Part shown: piece after piece, positions 48,705 through 57,775 of the stretch
How positions within the stretch are numbered: position 1 is the stretch's first letter
How the letters are laid out: each line of letters starts with the position of its first letter
DNA from: Caproicibacter fermentans
Lineage (GTDB): Bacteria; Bacillota; Clostridia; Oscillospirales; Acutalibacteraceae
Assembly (NCBI RefSeq): GCF_009746625.1
Contig: NZ_VWXL01000108.1
Coordinates: forward strand, 39,099 to 103,098
Length of the DNA: 64,000 nucleotides
Direction: 5' to 3'
Translations under genes and position numbers: made by a program
Notes under the pieces: generated by a model
The model's database searches: none
The model's input: only the letters and a program-made list of their open reading frames with translations
What the model was told of the DNA's origin: nothing

Positions 48705-49331
48705 TTAATTTAAGTCAAAATATTTTTCTGAAACAAGCTCTGTGCCGCACTCCCCGCAGGTTACATCCGATAAAGCATCGCTAAAAGCTTTTAAATTTTT
48801 GCTTTCCATATGGAACCGGATTTCGACCGTATCGGTATAACCGGTATGATCGATCACGCCGCCATACTGGGGTATCAGCGCTGCAACCGCGGAGTAGCGC
48901 GCGTAACCGCAGCTGATATCCAGCACGGAACAGGGCTTCATCACCGCAACGCCCGATTGTTCCAAAGCAATCGCGGCCGTATGGGAATATGCCCTGACCA
49001 GTCCTCCGGTGCCAAGCAGCGTTCCGCCGAAATAGCGGGTTACAACAACTACCGCGTCCGTTATTTCCGATTTCAGGAGAACATCCAGCACCGGCAACCC
49101 CGCGGTGCCCTGTGGCTCTCCGTCGTCGGAGTGCCGGGCTATTCCTCCCTTTCTCAGGCTGTAAGCGTAAACATGATGGTTTGCCTCGCGGTAGAGGGCC
49201 TTCTCTCTCCGCAGAAAAGAAATTGCTTCCTCCTCGTCGGCAACAGGCGCGGCGGCACCGATAAACCGGGAGCGGCGGTCTGTAAATTCCACCCGGACGG
49301 CCGCCTTCAGTGTTCGATATTCTTCTTCCAT
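48705..49331 (-). CDS. yigZ: YigZ/IMPACT family protein
   Basis: IMPACT-family protein of 208 residues. The N-terminal UPF0029 domain shows RSRFIGAAAPVADEEEAI, the signature HSDDGEPQGTAGLPVLDVL near residue 66 and VVTRYFGGTLLGTGGLVRAY near 98; the C-terminal ferredoxin-like domain is also present. Eukaryotic IMPACT acts in translation control; the bacterial role is unclear. First gene of the likely yigZ-dgt-dnaG-rpoD-rrf2 unit and separated from rpmE by a terminator. Confidence 0.92.
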   Translation of the reverse strand: MEEEYRTLKAAVRVEFTDRRSRFIGAAAPVADEEEAISFLRREKALYREANHHVYAYSLRKGGIARHSDDGEPQGTAGLPVLDVLLKSEITDAVVVVTRYFGGTLLGTGGLVRAYSHTAAIALEQSGVAVMKPCSVLDISCGYARYSAVAALIPQYGGVIDHTGYTDTVEIRFHMESKNLKAFSDALSDVTCGECGTELVSEKYFDLN

Positions 49332-49347
49332 CCCCTGTCTCCCCCCG

Positions 49348-49384
49348 AAAAAAAAGATAGACGGCGCTTTTCTCGCCGTCTATC
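49348..49384 (-). terminator. rpmE terminator
   Basis: Stem GATAGACGGCG/CGCCGTCTATC followed on the minus strand by eight T. Confidence 0.95.
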
Positions 49385-49399
49385 CGTACAAAATCGCTT

Positions 49400-49603
49400 T
49401 TACTTGCCGATGCCGTAACGCTTTTTAAACATATCGACACGGCCGCTTGTATCAATCAGCTTCTGTTTTCCCGTGAAAAACGGGTGGCATTTGGAGCAAA
49501 TTTCAACACGGATGTTTTCCTTCGTTGATCTTGTATGAATTACATTTCCGCATGCGCAGGTGATCGTTGTATCCTGATACTGCGGATGGATCTTTTCCTT
49601 CAT
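49400..49603 (-). CDS. rpmE: 50S ribosomal protein L31
   Basis: L31 of the zinc-binding (C+) type: 67 residues with four cysteines (TCACGNVI and ICSKCHPFF). Begins [11 protein letters not shown] at ATG 49603, with AGAGGTGA upstream. The Cys set means it can store zinc and be swapped for a Cys-free paralog under zinc limitation, as in Bacillus. Monocistronic, between its own promoter and terminator. Confidence 0.97.
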   Translation of the reverse strand: MKEKIHPQYQDTTITCACGNVIHTRSTKENIRVEICSKCHPFFTGKQKLIDTSGRVDMFKKRYGIGK

Positions 49604-49643
49604 TCCTGTCACCTCTTTATCAACCTTACTCCATACTGCGAAG

Positions 49644-49672
49644 ATTATAACATACACGACGGCTAATTGCAA
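49644..49672 (-). promoter_or_regulatory. Sigma-A promoter of rpmE
   Basis: Minus strand TTGCAA (49672-49667), 17-nt spacer, TATAAT (49649-49644). It lies just downstream of the VanY-like gene stop. Confidence 0.82.
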
Positions 49673-49691
49673 GGACTATTTCCACCGCATT

Positions 49692-50549
49692 TCAATATTG
49701 CGGCTGTTGAGCCAAATAGGCGACATATTCTTCCAGACACATGGAATACTCCCTCATTTTAACCGCATTTTCCGTGCCGACATATCGGTAATGATCCGGC
49801 TGGGATCCCATTCCCGTCAGCGATTCCTTGTCGCCGGGATAGCGCAGAATGAAACCGAAGTATACACTGTTTTCGGAAAGCCAATGATATTGTTTGGTCG
49901 CCGCAAAATCGGACCCTTTTTTCCCTTCCGCGGAAAACGTCGCGGCCAGACCGGTCTGATTTTCATTGCATCCTCCCTTGCCCACGGTATTCTGCGCCTG
50001 ACTTTCCGCGCGAACGCGGGAAAGATGTTCTTTCTGCATCAGGCGCTGAGTTTCAGCTTCATAAAGGCGGTTTTGCTCATCCGAATCCACATATCCCCCC
50101 GATAATGTCAGAGGGCAGCCGTCCGATTCCGCCTGAGCCATCATTTTTTTCAGAGCGGGCAAAATTCTTTGATCCACCCGATACCCGTCATAATCCGTCA
50201 ATTCCGCCTTGTATCCGGATTCCAGGGGATGCGATAAATTCACCAGCATCAGATTCAGAGAATCGTCGTAGACGGGCAGACTGTCAACGTCGGATGATGC
50301 GGAGCCGGATGCCTGCAGAGAAGTATTTTGCGCCTTCTGTTCAAAAAAGTCCCGCATCTGGGACCACGCCAAAAGTCCTCCCGCCGCCACAGACAGCAAG
50401 AGCGCAGTCAGGATTACCGTCATCACAATCTTGATTTTTTTTATCTGATTCTGGCTGCGCCACTGGGCGCGCGATTTAATAATTTTTTCCCTTCGTTTCA
50501 GCATTTGCTCCATCCATTCCGTCCAATTCCGCCAATTCTTCTTTTTCAT
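49692..50549 (-). CDS. Degenerate D-Ala-D-Ala carboxypeptidase (VanY/M15B-like), probably inactive
   Basis: A 285-residue protein with one N-terminal membrane helix (MTVILTALLLSVAAGGLLAW) and an extracytoplasmic M15B-type domain. Family landmarks are clear (TLSGGYVDSDEQNRLYEAE; NENQTGLAATF; FGFILRYPGDKESLTGM; HYRYVG). But the zinc ligands of SEHQTGLAxD are replaced (His to Asn, Asp to Thr) and the catalytic EPWH is QPDH, so only one zinc ligand remains. It should not be an active peptidase and may bind cell-wall peptide or act as a regulator. ATG 50549 is a tentative start; ATG 50513 and 50504 are alternatives, since a possible -10 box (TACAAT) overlaps 50549. Confidence 0.8.
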   Translation of the reverse strand: MKKKNWRNWTEWMEQMLKRREKIIKSRAQWRSQNQIKKIKIVMTVILTALLLSVAAGGLLAWSQMRDFFEQKAQNTSLQASGSASSDVDSLPVYDDSLNLMLVNLSHPLESGYKAELTDYDGYRVDQRILPALKKMMAQAESDGCPLTLSGGYVDSDEQNRLYEAETQRLMQKEHLSRVRAESQAQNTVGKGGCNENQTGLAATFSAEGKKGSDFAATKQYHWLSENSVYFGFILRYPGDKESLTGMGSQPDHYRYVGTENAVKMREYSMCLEEYVAYLAQQPQY

Positions 50550-50621
50550 TGTATAACTTATCTGAAATGAATGCAACTGTTGGAGCATTTTCGGGATCTC
50601 TGCCAATTTATCGGCACTTAA

Positions 50622-50650
50622 TTGATTTTTTTTCGTGATTCTAGTATGAT
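50622..50650 (+). promoter_or_regulatory. Sigma-A promoter of pyk
   Basis: TTGATT (50622-50627), 17-nt spacer, TATGAT (50645-50650), about 60 nt before pyk. Confidence 0.75.
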
Positions 50651-50711
50651 GTAATAGATAAAATAGGTAATTAATACAAAATAAGCAGTAATGGAATGAG
50701 GCTGCAAGAAA

Positions 50712-52469
50712 ATGAGAAAAACAAAAATTGTCTGTACACTGGGACCCGCAACAAAAGAGGAAGAGGTCATCCGTCAGCTGATGCTGTCCGGTATGAACGT
50801 CGCGAGACTGAACTTCTCGCACGGGACAGGAGCGGATCAGAAGCCCTATGTCGATCTGGTCAAAAAGCTGAGGCAGGAGTTGGATCTTCCGGTTGCTCTT
50901 CTCCTCGACACCAAAGGGCCTGAAATTCGGATCGGAAAATTTGAGAAACCGTCCGTCACCCTGAATACCGGAGACCGTTTCACGCTTACAACACGCGACG
51001 TTGCCGGTGACGATAAGTGCGTTTCCGTTACCTTTGAACGGCTGCCCAAGGAGGTTCACCCCGGCACAACGATCCTGATCGACGACGGGCTGATCGCGCT
51101 GAAAGTTGAGTCCTGCACGGAGACGGACGTGCTCTGCACCGTTGAAAACGGCGGAACCATCTCCTCTCACAAGGGAATCAACGTGCCCGGAGCGCATCTT
51201 TCCCTCCCGTTCATCAGCGAGAAGGACCGGCAGGACCTTGCTTTCGGCGTGGAGGAAAATTTTGATTTTATCGCCGCGTCCTTTACCCGCAGCGCGCAGG
51301 ATATCATCGAACTTCGCTCTGAATTGCAGAAACTCGGGTGCCATAACATCCGCATAATCGCAAAAATTGAAAACACAGACGGCGTCCAGAATATTGAGGA
51401 CATCATTCGGGTTTCCGACGGCATTATGATCGCAAGGGGCGATCTGGGCGTTGAAATTCCTCTGGAAGAGATCCCGATTATTCAGAAAAAGCTGATTAAA
51501 AAGGCCTCCAACGCGGGCCTACAGGTAATTACCGCGACACAAATGCTGGATTCCATGATGAAGAATCCACGCCCGACCCGTGCGGAAGCGACTGATGTCG
51601 CAAACGCGATTTACGACGGCACCAGCGCGATCATGCTTTCCGGAGAAACCGCCGCGGGACTGTACCCCGTCCTCGCCGTGAAAACCATGGCGAAGATTGC
51701 GGAGCGCACCGAAAACGACATCAATTATATTGAGCGGTTCAAAAAGCGTGATTTTTACGAACAGCCGAATGTTACCTCCGCCATTTCGCACGCAACCTGC
51801 ACGACGGCATACGACCTGGGCGCCGTTGCGATTATTACGGTGACGAAAACCGGCCGCACGGCCAGAATGATCTCCAAATACCGCCCGTCCCACCCCATTA
51901 TCAGCGGCACGACGGACCCGACGGTTCTTCGCCAGATGAACCTTTCCTGGGGAGTGGTCCCGGTGCTTGTGGAAGAGAAAGACACTACGGACGAACTGTT
52001 TGATCACGTGGTGGAAACCGCGAGAAAGCGCGGCCTTGTCCGGGACGGCGACCTTGTCGTCATTACCGCCGGAGTCCCTCTCGGCGTCTCCGGAACAACG
52101 AACCTACTCAAAGTTCAGCTGGTCGGGGATGTTCTGGTCTCCGGCAGAGGCGTATCCAAAGGCAGCGTGTGCGGCAACCTCTGCGTCTGCAGGGATGAAA
52201 AGGAAGCTCATGAGCGTTTTAAAGACGGAGACATCCTCGTTATCCCGGAAACGTCCAACGATATTCTTTCCATTCTGAAATCGGCCTCCGCGATTATCAC
52301 AGAACGAGGCGGAATGAATTCCCACGCGGCTATCGTAGGACTGACGCTTGGAAAGCCCGTCATTGTAGCCGCGCAGAATGCCACCCAGCTGCTGAAAAGC
52401 GGCACCGCCGTTACGGTTGACGCAGGGCGCGGAATTGTCTTCAGCGGACAAAAATGCAAAAAAGGCTGA
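50712..52469 (+). CDS. pyk: Pyruvate kinase with C-terminal PEP-utiliser domain
   Basis: Pyruvate kinase, last ATP-making step of glycolysis. 585 residues. Catalytic barrel has RKTKIVCTLGPATKEEE, the signature IIAKIENTDGVQNIEDII with the catalytic Lys near 220, and ARGDLGVEIP. The ~110 residues after position 475 add a PEP-utiliser-like swivelling domain with GGMNSHAAIVGLTLGKPVIV, as in other Firmicute pyruvate kinases. ATG 50712 has GAGG upstream. Single-gene unit with promoter and terminator. Confidence 0.97.
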   Translation: MRKTKIVCTLGPATKEEEVIRQLMLSGMNVARLNFSHGTGADQKPYVDLVKKLRQELDLPVALLLDTKGPEIRIGKFEKPSVTLNTGDRFTLTTRDVAGDDKCVSVTFERLPKEVHPGTTILIDDGLIALKVESCTETDVLCTVENGGTISSHKGINVPGAHLSLPFISEKDRQDLAFGVEENFDFIAASFTRSAQDIIELRSELQKLGCHNIRIIAKIENTDGVQNIEDIIRVSDGIMIARGDLGVEIPLEEIPIIQKKLIKKASNAGLQVITATQMLDSMMKNPRPTRAEATDVANAIYDGTSAIMLSGETAAGLYPVLAVKTMAKIAERTENDINYIERFKKRDFYEQPNVTSAISHATCTTAYDLGAVAIITVTKTGRTARMISKYRPSHPIISGTTDPTVLRQMNLSWGVVPVLVEEKDTTDELFDHVVETARKRGLVRDGDLVVITAGVPLGVSGTTNLLKVQLVGDVLVSGRGVSKGSVCGNLCVCRDEKEAHERFKDGDILVIPETSNDILSILKSASAIITERGGMNSHAAIVGLTLGKPVIVAAQNATQLLKSGTAVTVDAGRGIVFSGQKCKKG

Positions 52470-52489
52470 AGAAATAAAGACCTTTTTCC

Positions 52490-52520
52490 CCTCTTTTCCT
52501 CTGGGAAAGAGGCTTTTTTA
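52490..52520 (+). terminator. pyk terminator
   Basis: Stem CCTCTTTTCC/GGGAAAGAGG (one G-U pair) with TCT loop, then CTTTTTT. Confidence 0.88.
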
Positions 52521-52587
52521 ATTTCTGTTCTTCTCAGAATTACTATTTTGCCCCGCTGACACATAGATGTATTTCGGAGGTGAAAAT

Positions 52588-53397
52588 ATGTATTATGTCA
52601 ATGTGGAACGCGGAGTGAAACTTGCGGTTTATGATTTGAATCCCGCGGGTAAAAAAACTGTTTTTTTGGTTCACGGCTGGCCCTTAAATCACATGATGTT
52701 CGAGTATCAGTTTGACCTTCTTCCAAAGCTAGGTTTCCGTTGCATCTCGATTGATCTTCGTGGATTTGGAAACTCGGATGCCCCATGGAACGGCTATGAC
52801 TACGGCCGCCTTGCGGATGATCTTTACGAAGTGATCCGAATGATCGGCGTTTCGGAAATGACACTGGTCGGTTTTTCCATGGGCGGAGCGATTGTGATTC
52901 GTTATATGTCGCGGTATAAAGAATATAAGATTTCAAAGCTGGCGCTGCTTTCAGCGGCTGCCCCCTGTTTTGTCAGCCGCGAAGGATGTCCGGGAGGGCT
53001 GCCTCTTGAGCAGGTTAATTCATTAGTAGCGCAGATCAGCCGCAACCGGCCGCAGGCGATCTATGATTTCGGGCAGAATTTTTTTGCGCAGCCGGTTACG
53101 CCGCCGTTCGCGGAATGGTTCCGTTCCGTTACCCTTTCCGGCCCGGGATACAGCACCCTGAAAACCGCGGAAACGCTGCGGGATGCGGATCTGCGCGCGG
53201 ACCTTGAACAAATCACGGTGCCAACAGGCATTTTTTACGGTGTTTTGGACAAAATATGTCCGAAAGAACTTCCGCTTACCCTGAACCGGAAGATTCGAAA
53301 TTCCAAATTGTTCCCGTTTGAACAAAGCGGGCATGCCGTATTTTACGATGAGTTGGAAAAGTTTAATCAGGAATTTTCCAGTTTTCTCACCAGCTGA
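52588..53397 (+). CDS. Alpha/beta hydrolase
   Basis: Serine hydrolase of the alpha/beta fold, 269 residues, similar in layout to cofactor-free haloperoxidases and small esterases. Oxyanion motif LVHGWPLNH near 28-36, nucleophile elbow VGFSMGGA with Ser97, acid in YGVLDKICP near 213 and His in QSGHAVFYDE near 249, so the triad is complete. No signal peptide. Substrate unknown. ATG 52588 has GGAGGTGA at ideal distance; an earlier ATG at 52567 lacks one. The ferredoxin gene follows 41 nt downstream. Confidence 0.9.
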   Translation: MYYVNVERGVKLAVYDLNPAGKKTVFLVHGWPLNHMMFEYQFDLLPKLGFRCISIDLRGFGNSDAPWNGYDYGRLADDLYEVIRMIGVSEMTLVGFSMGGAIVIRYMSRYKEYKISKLALLSAAAPCFVSREGCPGGLPLEQVNSLVAQISRNRPQAIYDFGQNFFAQPVTPPFAEWFRSVTLSGPGYSTLKTAETLRDADLRADLEQITVPTGIFYGVLDKICPKELPLTLNRKIRNSKLFPFEQSGHAVFYDELEKFNQEFSSFLTS

Positions 53398-53438
53398 GCT
53401 GCCCGCAGTTCAGCGAGCGGAGACGGAGGAAACCGTTT

Positions 53439-53645
53439 ATGACTGCACTGCTGGACCGAAAAAACTGTATCGGCTGCGGTTTATGCGCATATACCTGTCC
53501 CGAAGTATTCCGTATGGCTGACGACGGTTACGCGAAAATCATACAGGAAAGGGTGCCCAGAGAAGCCGAGCGCACCGTTTTGGTCGCGAGGGACGAATGT
53601 CCCGTAAATGTTATTTCAGTTTCGAAGAAAGAAAACGATTCCTGA
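53439..53645 (+). CDS. Ferredoxin, single [4Fe-4S] type
   Basis: A 68-residue ferredoxin: CIGCGLCAYTCPEVF (residues 10-24) supplies three ligands and CPVN near residue 54 the fourth, so one [4Fe-4S] cluster rather than the usual clostridial two. The fifth cysteine (CP of the first block) may form a disulfide as in Thermotoga ferredoxin. Electron carrier in the cytoplasm; its partner is not evident from neighbours. GGAGG precedes ATG 53439, and a bidirectional terminator overlaps its stop. Confidence 0.92.
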   Translation: MTALLDRKNCIGCGLCAYTCPEVFRMADDGYAKIIQERVPREAERTVLVARDECPVNVISVSKKENDS

Positions 53646-53673
53646 TCCGGTGCGGACCAGGAATCGTTTTTTC
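53632..53673 (+). terminator. Bidirectional terminator between ferredoxin and ilvD
   Basis: Stem AAAACGATTCCTG/CAGGAATCGTTTT, T-rich on both sides. It serves the ferredoxin transcript rightward and the metH-ilvD transcript leftward. Confidence 0.93.
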
Positions 53674-53680
53674 GATTTTA

Positions 53681-55339
53681 TCAGCGGGGAAGCTCCAGGA
53701 CCGCTCCGCGGTTGCCCGAAGTAACAAGCGCCGCATATCTGGCCAGATATCCGCTTGTGATTTTCGGCTTTCTCGGCCTCCATTCCTTTCTGCGCGCTTC
53801 CAGCTCCGCGTCATCCACAAGAACATCGACCCGGTTACTTGAAATATCAATGCGGATTCTGTCCCCGTCCTTTACCAGCGCAATCGGCCCGCCGACCGCG
53901 GCTTCCGGCGATACATGTCCAATCGCCGCTCCTCTGGTCGCACCGCTGAACCGCCCGTCGGTAATAAGGGCAACGCTGCCGCCAAGGCCGCGTCCCATGA
54001 TCGCACTGGTCGGATTGAGCATTTCACGCATCCCCGGTCCGCCTTTCGGGCCTTCGTACCGGATCACTACGACGTCTCCCTCGACGATTTTGCCGGAATT
54101 GATTGCCTCAATCGCGTCCTCTTCGCAGTCGAAGACTTTCGCCGGTCCCTCGTGGGTCATCATTTCGGGCGACACGGCGGAACGCTTGACCACACAGGAA
54201 TCCGGCGCCAGATTGCCGCGAAGGACAGCGATCCCGCCGGTTTTGCTGAACGGATTTTCGACCGGACGAATCACCTCCGGATTCCGGTTGACGGCGTTTG
54301 CGATATTCTCCCCCACGGTTTTTCCCGTGCAGGTCATCAAATCCGTTTTCAACAGCCCCAGCTTATTAATCTCGTGCATTACGGCGTAAACACCGCCCGC
54401 CTCGTTGAGTTCTTCTATATACGCATGCCCGACAGGCGCCAAATGGCACAGACAGGGCGTATGGTTGCTGACATCGTTCGCAAAATCAAGGTTCAGCTCG
54501 ATGCCGCATTCGTGCGCGATCGCGGGAAGGTGAAGCATACTGTTGGTGCTGCAGCCGAGCGCCATATCAATGGTCACCGCGTTGCGGAACGCGCCCTCCG
54601 TCATAATATCGCGCGGACGGATGTTTCTCCGCAGAAGCTCCATCACCTGCATTCCGGCATGTTTCGCCAGCTGAATCCGTTCCGAATAGACCGCCGGGAT
54701 CGTGCCGTTGCCGGGGAGCCCCATGCCGAGAGCTTCCGTCAGGCAGTTCATGCTGTTCGCCGTATACATACCGGAGCAGGAACCGCAGGTCGGGCACCCC
54801 TTGTTTTCAAATTCACAGAGCGTTTCTTTGGAGATTTTGCCGGTATCGTATTCCGCTACGGCCTCCGACACACTGGAAAAGCTGACTTTTTTTCCGTTTA
54901 CCTTCCCCGCCAGCATCGGACCGCCGCTGACGAACACGGTCGGAAGATTCAGGCGCGCCGCCGCCATCAGAAGGCCCGGAACATTTTTGTCACAGTTCGG
55001 GACCATGACGAGCGCGTCGAACGCGTGGGCAAGCGCCATGGATTCTGTGGAATCCGCGATCAGCTCGCGGGAAACAAGCGAATACTTCATCCCCTGATGC
55101 CCCATGGCGAGCCCGTCGCAGACGGCGATCGCGGGGAAAACAAGCGGGGTTCCGCCGGCCATGGAAACGCCCAGCTTAACCGCTTCCACAACTTTGTCCA
55201 GATTCATATGCCCCGGTACGATTTCGTTGTAGGAGCTGACAACGCCGATCAGCGGACGGTCGATTTCTTCATTGGTCAGCCCAAGTGCGTGGAGCAGGGC
55301 GCGTTTTGGCATGCTTTTTGTTAATGCTTCACTGTTCAT
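53681..55339 (-). CDS. ilvD: Dihydroxy-acid dehydratase
   Basis: IlvD, third step of valine, leucine and isoleucine synthesis. 552 residues. Fe-S cluster cysteines in [10 protein letters not shown] near 118 and [18 protein letters not shown] near 184-201; the C-terminal signature [11 protein letters not shown] near 463. ATG 55339 has GAGGTG 6 nt upstream. It is 66 nt after metH with no terminator between, so it may share the T-box-controlled transcript. Other ilv genes are absent from the window. Confidence 0.95.
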   Translation of the reverse strand: MNSEALTKSMPKRALLHALGLTNEEIDRPLIGVVSSYNEIVPGHMNLDKVVEAVKLGVSMAGGTPLVFPAIAVCDGLAMGHQGMKYSLVSRELIADSTESMALAHAFDALVMVPNCDKNVPGLLMAAARLNLPTVFVSGGPMLAGKVNGKKVSFSSVSEAVAEYDTGKISKETLCEFENKGCPTCGSCSGMYTANSMNCLTEALGMGLPGNGTIPAVYSERIQLAKHAGMQVMELLRRNIRPRDIMTEGAFRNAVTIDMALGCSTNSMLHLPAIAHECGIELNLDFANDVSNHTPCLCHLAPVGHAYIEELNEAGGVYAVMHEINKLGLLKTDLMTCTGKTVGENIANAVNRNPEVIRPVENPFSKTGGIAVLRGNLAPDSCVVKRSAVSPEMMTHEGPAKVFDCEEDAIEAINSGKIVEGDVVVIRYEGPKGGPGMREMLNPTSAIMGRGLGGSVALITDGRFSGATRGAAIGHVSPEAAVGGPIALVKDGDRIRIDISSNRVDVLVDDAELEARRKEWRPRKPKITSGYLARYAALVTSGNRGAVLELPR

Positions 55340-55405
55340 TGATAACACCTCGCAGTTAATTATGTATGGGACGGCGATTTCTCGCCGCCTGCCTGAAAAT
55401 ACACG

Positions 55406-57775
55406 TTATGAAAATACTCTCTGTGCATATCGGACGGAACCCATCGCGTCCGGCGAATAAAAATCCGCGTGAATGTGTTCCGCGTATTCCTGCGTCAGAA
55501 CGGCGCCGCCGACCATTACCCTGCAATCGGGAACGGCTGTTCGCAGCTGACGGATCGTTTCCTCCATATTGACAACCGTGGTGGTCATCAGTGCGCTTAA
55601 GCCAACCAGGCGCACCTTCTGAGCGACCGCTGTTTCCACAATTGTTTCGGGAGCGACGTCTCGTCCAAGGTCAAGTACGTCGAATCCGTAATTTTCGAGC
55701 AGCACCTTCACAATATTTTTGCCGATGTCGTGAATATCGCCCTTTACCGTGGCCAGAATGATTTTCCCCTTTTTCTCCGTCTGACCGCTCTCACTCATTT
55801 TTGCCCTCAGAACCTCGAACGCGGATTTGGCGGCTTCCGCGCTCATTAACAGCTGCGGAAGAAACAGGGTTCCTTTTTCGAAATCCTTTCCGACCCGGTC
55901 GAGGGCCGGAATCATTTCGGTATTGATGATTTCAAGCGGCTCCCTCGACGCTAAAAGCCGGGACGCCGCGGAACCCGCGCTTTCTTTCAAGCCGCGAAGA
56001 ATCGCGTCGCTCAGCGCAACCTCTCCGCCGGCCGGGGCTGCGGGTTTTATCTCCTCCTGCTGAGAATACCGTCCGATATACTCCATACAGCGGTCGTCCG
56101 CCCCGCTGAGTGCGCAAAACGAGCGATACGCGTCCATCATTGCCGCAGAACCCGGATTGAGGATCGCGGCGCCAAGGCCGTTCTGCATCGCCATGACAAA
56201 AAACGCCGCGTTGATTCGTTCCCGCCCGGGCAGCCCGAAGGAAATGTTGGAGACGCCCAGCGAAGTATGCGCCCCAAGGCGGTCCCGAATCAGCCGAAGG
56301 GCCTCGAGCGTAACCGCGGCGTTCTGCTGCCCGGCGCTGATGGTCATGGCAAGCGGGTCAAACACCAGGTCTTTTTTCTCCAACCCGTATTTCCGGGCGG
56401 TGGAAAGGATTTTTTCGGCAATCCGGAACCTGCCCTCCGCCGTTTCAGGGATTCCGCTCTCATCCAGCGTCAGGGCAATGACCACGCCGCCGTATTTCCT
56501 GACCAGCGGAAAAATCGCCCTCATGGATTCCTCCTTGCCGTTGACCGAATTCACCAACGGTTTTCCGTTATAAACCCGCATGGCTGCTTCCATTGCCTGC
56601 GGACTGGAGGTATCGATTTGAAGCGGCAGGTCGGTGACGCCCTGAATTTCCCGAACCGTGCGGCTGAGCACCGCCGTTTCATCCAGCTCCGGCAGGCCGA
56701 CGTTCACGTCCAGCACCTGGGCTCCGTTCTCCTGCTGGGTAACGGCTTCCCGAAGCAAATAATCCATATCGTTTTCCCGAAGCGCCTGTTTCAGCCGTTT
56801 TTTGCCGGTCGGGTTGATTCTTTCTCCGATCAGCACGGGCCGCTTCCCGAACATCACCGTGCGGGAATAAGAGGTTACAACCGTAATCTCCTTTTTCGCA
56901 ACCGGCTTCGGTACGACCCGCGCGCACTGTTTTGTCACCGCGCGGATATATTCCGGAGTCGTGCCGCAGCACCCGCCGACGACCCAGGCTCCGCTTTCCG
57001 CAATTTCTTTCACATCGGCGGCAAATTCCTCCGGGGTGACGTCATACACATTTTCTCCATCCACGACACGGGGCAGTCCGGCGTTCGGGTTCACAACGAC
57101 AGGAACCGAGCAGCATTCCAAAAGCCGAGGAAGAAGCCTCTTCATCTGGTCTGGCCCGAATCCGCAGTTCAAACCCAGCGCGTCAACGCCGAGTCCCTCC
57201 AGCAACGCGACAAACGCCGGAATATCCCCGCCGGTCAGCAGGCGTCCGGTTTCGTCGACGATCATGGTAGCGAAAACGGGCAGAGACGTGTTTTCTTTCG
57301 CCGCGAGAGCCGCCGCCTTGCATTCCAGCGTATCTCCCATTGTTTCGATCAGGATCAGGTCTGCGCCCGCTTTTTCTCCGGCGGCGGCGGTCTGCGCAAA
57401 AACCGATACGGCCTCTTCAAACGCAAGGTCTCCGATCGGTTTCATCAGTTTCCCCGTAGGCCCGATATCCATAGCGACCAGCGCGCCTGTTTTTTCTGCC
57501 GCCGCTTTTGCCAGTCTTACCGCCGCGGAGACGATTTCTTCCACCCCATGCCCGCTGCCGCGCAGCTTGATTCGGTTCGCGCCGAAGGTGTTTGTTTTTA
57601 AAATATCCGCTCCGGCCTCAGCATACTGCCTGTGAATGTCTTCGATCAAATCCGGCTTTTCAAGATTCCATAGTTCCGGCAGTTCCCCGGCCCCCAAACC
57701 GTTTGCCTGAAGAAGCGTGCCCATGCCTCCGTCGAAAAAAATCATGCGCCGTCCCAGATCATGTTTCAGATTCAT
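55406..57775 (-). CDS. metH: Cobalamin-dependent methionine synthase, lacking the reactivation domain
   Basis: Methyltransferase making methionine from homocysteine and 5-methyl-THF. 789 residues in three parts: homocysteine domain (FFDGGMGTLLQ; zinc cysteines in LNCGFGP near 203 and GGCCGTTPEY near 268), pterin domain (about 315-575, VLIGERINPTGKKRLKQAL) and cobalamin domain with KGDIHDIGKNIVKVLLENYG near 685. The AdoMet-binding reactivation domain of E. coli MetH is missing and is supplied by the gene just upstream, whose end overlaps this start by 17 nt. ATG 57775 follows GGAGGGAACAA. Confidence 0.95.
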   Translation of the reverse strand: MNLKHDLGRRMIFFDGGMGTLLQANGLGAGELPELWNLEKPDLIEDIHRQYAEAGADILKTNTFGANRIKLRGSGHGVEEIVSAAVRLAKAAAEKTGALVAMDIGPTGKLMKPIGDLAFEEAVSVFAQTAAAGEKAGADLILIETMGDTLECKAAALAAKENTSLPVFATMIVDETGRLLTGGDIPAFVALLEGLGVDALGLNCGFGPDQMKRLLPRLLECCSVPVVVNPNAGLPRVVDGENVYDVTPEEFAADVKEIAESGAWVVGGCCGTTPEYIRAVTKQCARVVPKPVAKKEITVVTSYSRTVMFGKRPVLIGERINPTGKKRLKQALRENDMDYLLREAVTQQENGAQVLDVNVGLPELDETAVLSRTVREIQGVTDLPLQIDTSSPQAMEAAMRVYNGKPLVNSVNGKEESMRAIFPLVRKYGGVVIALTLDESGIPETAEGRFRIAEKILSTARKYGLEKKDLVFDPLAMTISAGQQNAAVTLEALRLIRDRLGAHTSLGVSNISFGLPGRERINAAFFVMAMQNGLGAAILNPGSAAMMDAYRSFCALSGADDRCMEYIGRYSQQEEIKPAAPAGGEVALSDAILRGLKESAGSAASRLLASREPLEIINTEMIPALDRVGKDFEKGTLFLPQLLMSAEAAKSAFEVLRAKMSESGQTEKKGKIILATVKGDIHDIGKNIVKVLLENYGFDVLDLGRDVAPETIVETAVAQKVRLVGLSALMTTTVVNMEETIRQLRTAVPDCRVMVGGAVLTQEYAEHIHADFYSPDAMGSVRYAQRVFS

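Noticed and set aside
50550..51344. N-terminal extension of the VanY-like frame into pyk
   Set aside because: The extension is antisense to pyruvate kinase and has no similarity; the membrane helix gives a sensible start near 50549.
53915..55324. Long plus-strand open frame opposite ilvD
   Set aside because: The minus strand is unmistakably ilvD; the plus frame is low-complexity in composition, has no ribosome site and no recognisable domain.
56267..57601. Long plus-strand open frames opposite metH
   Set aside because: They mirror the coding frame of metH and show no family motif.
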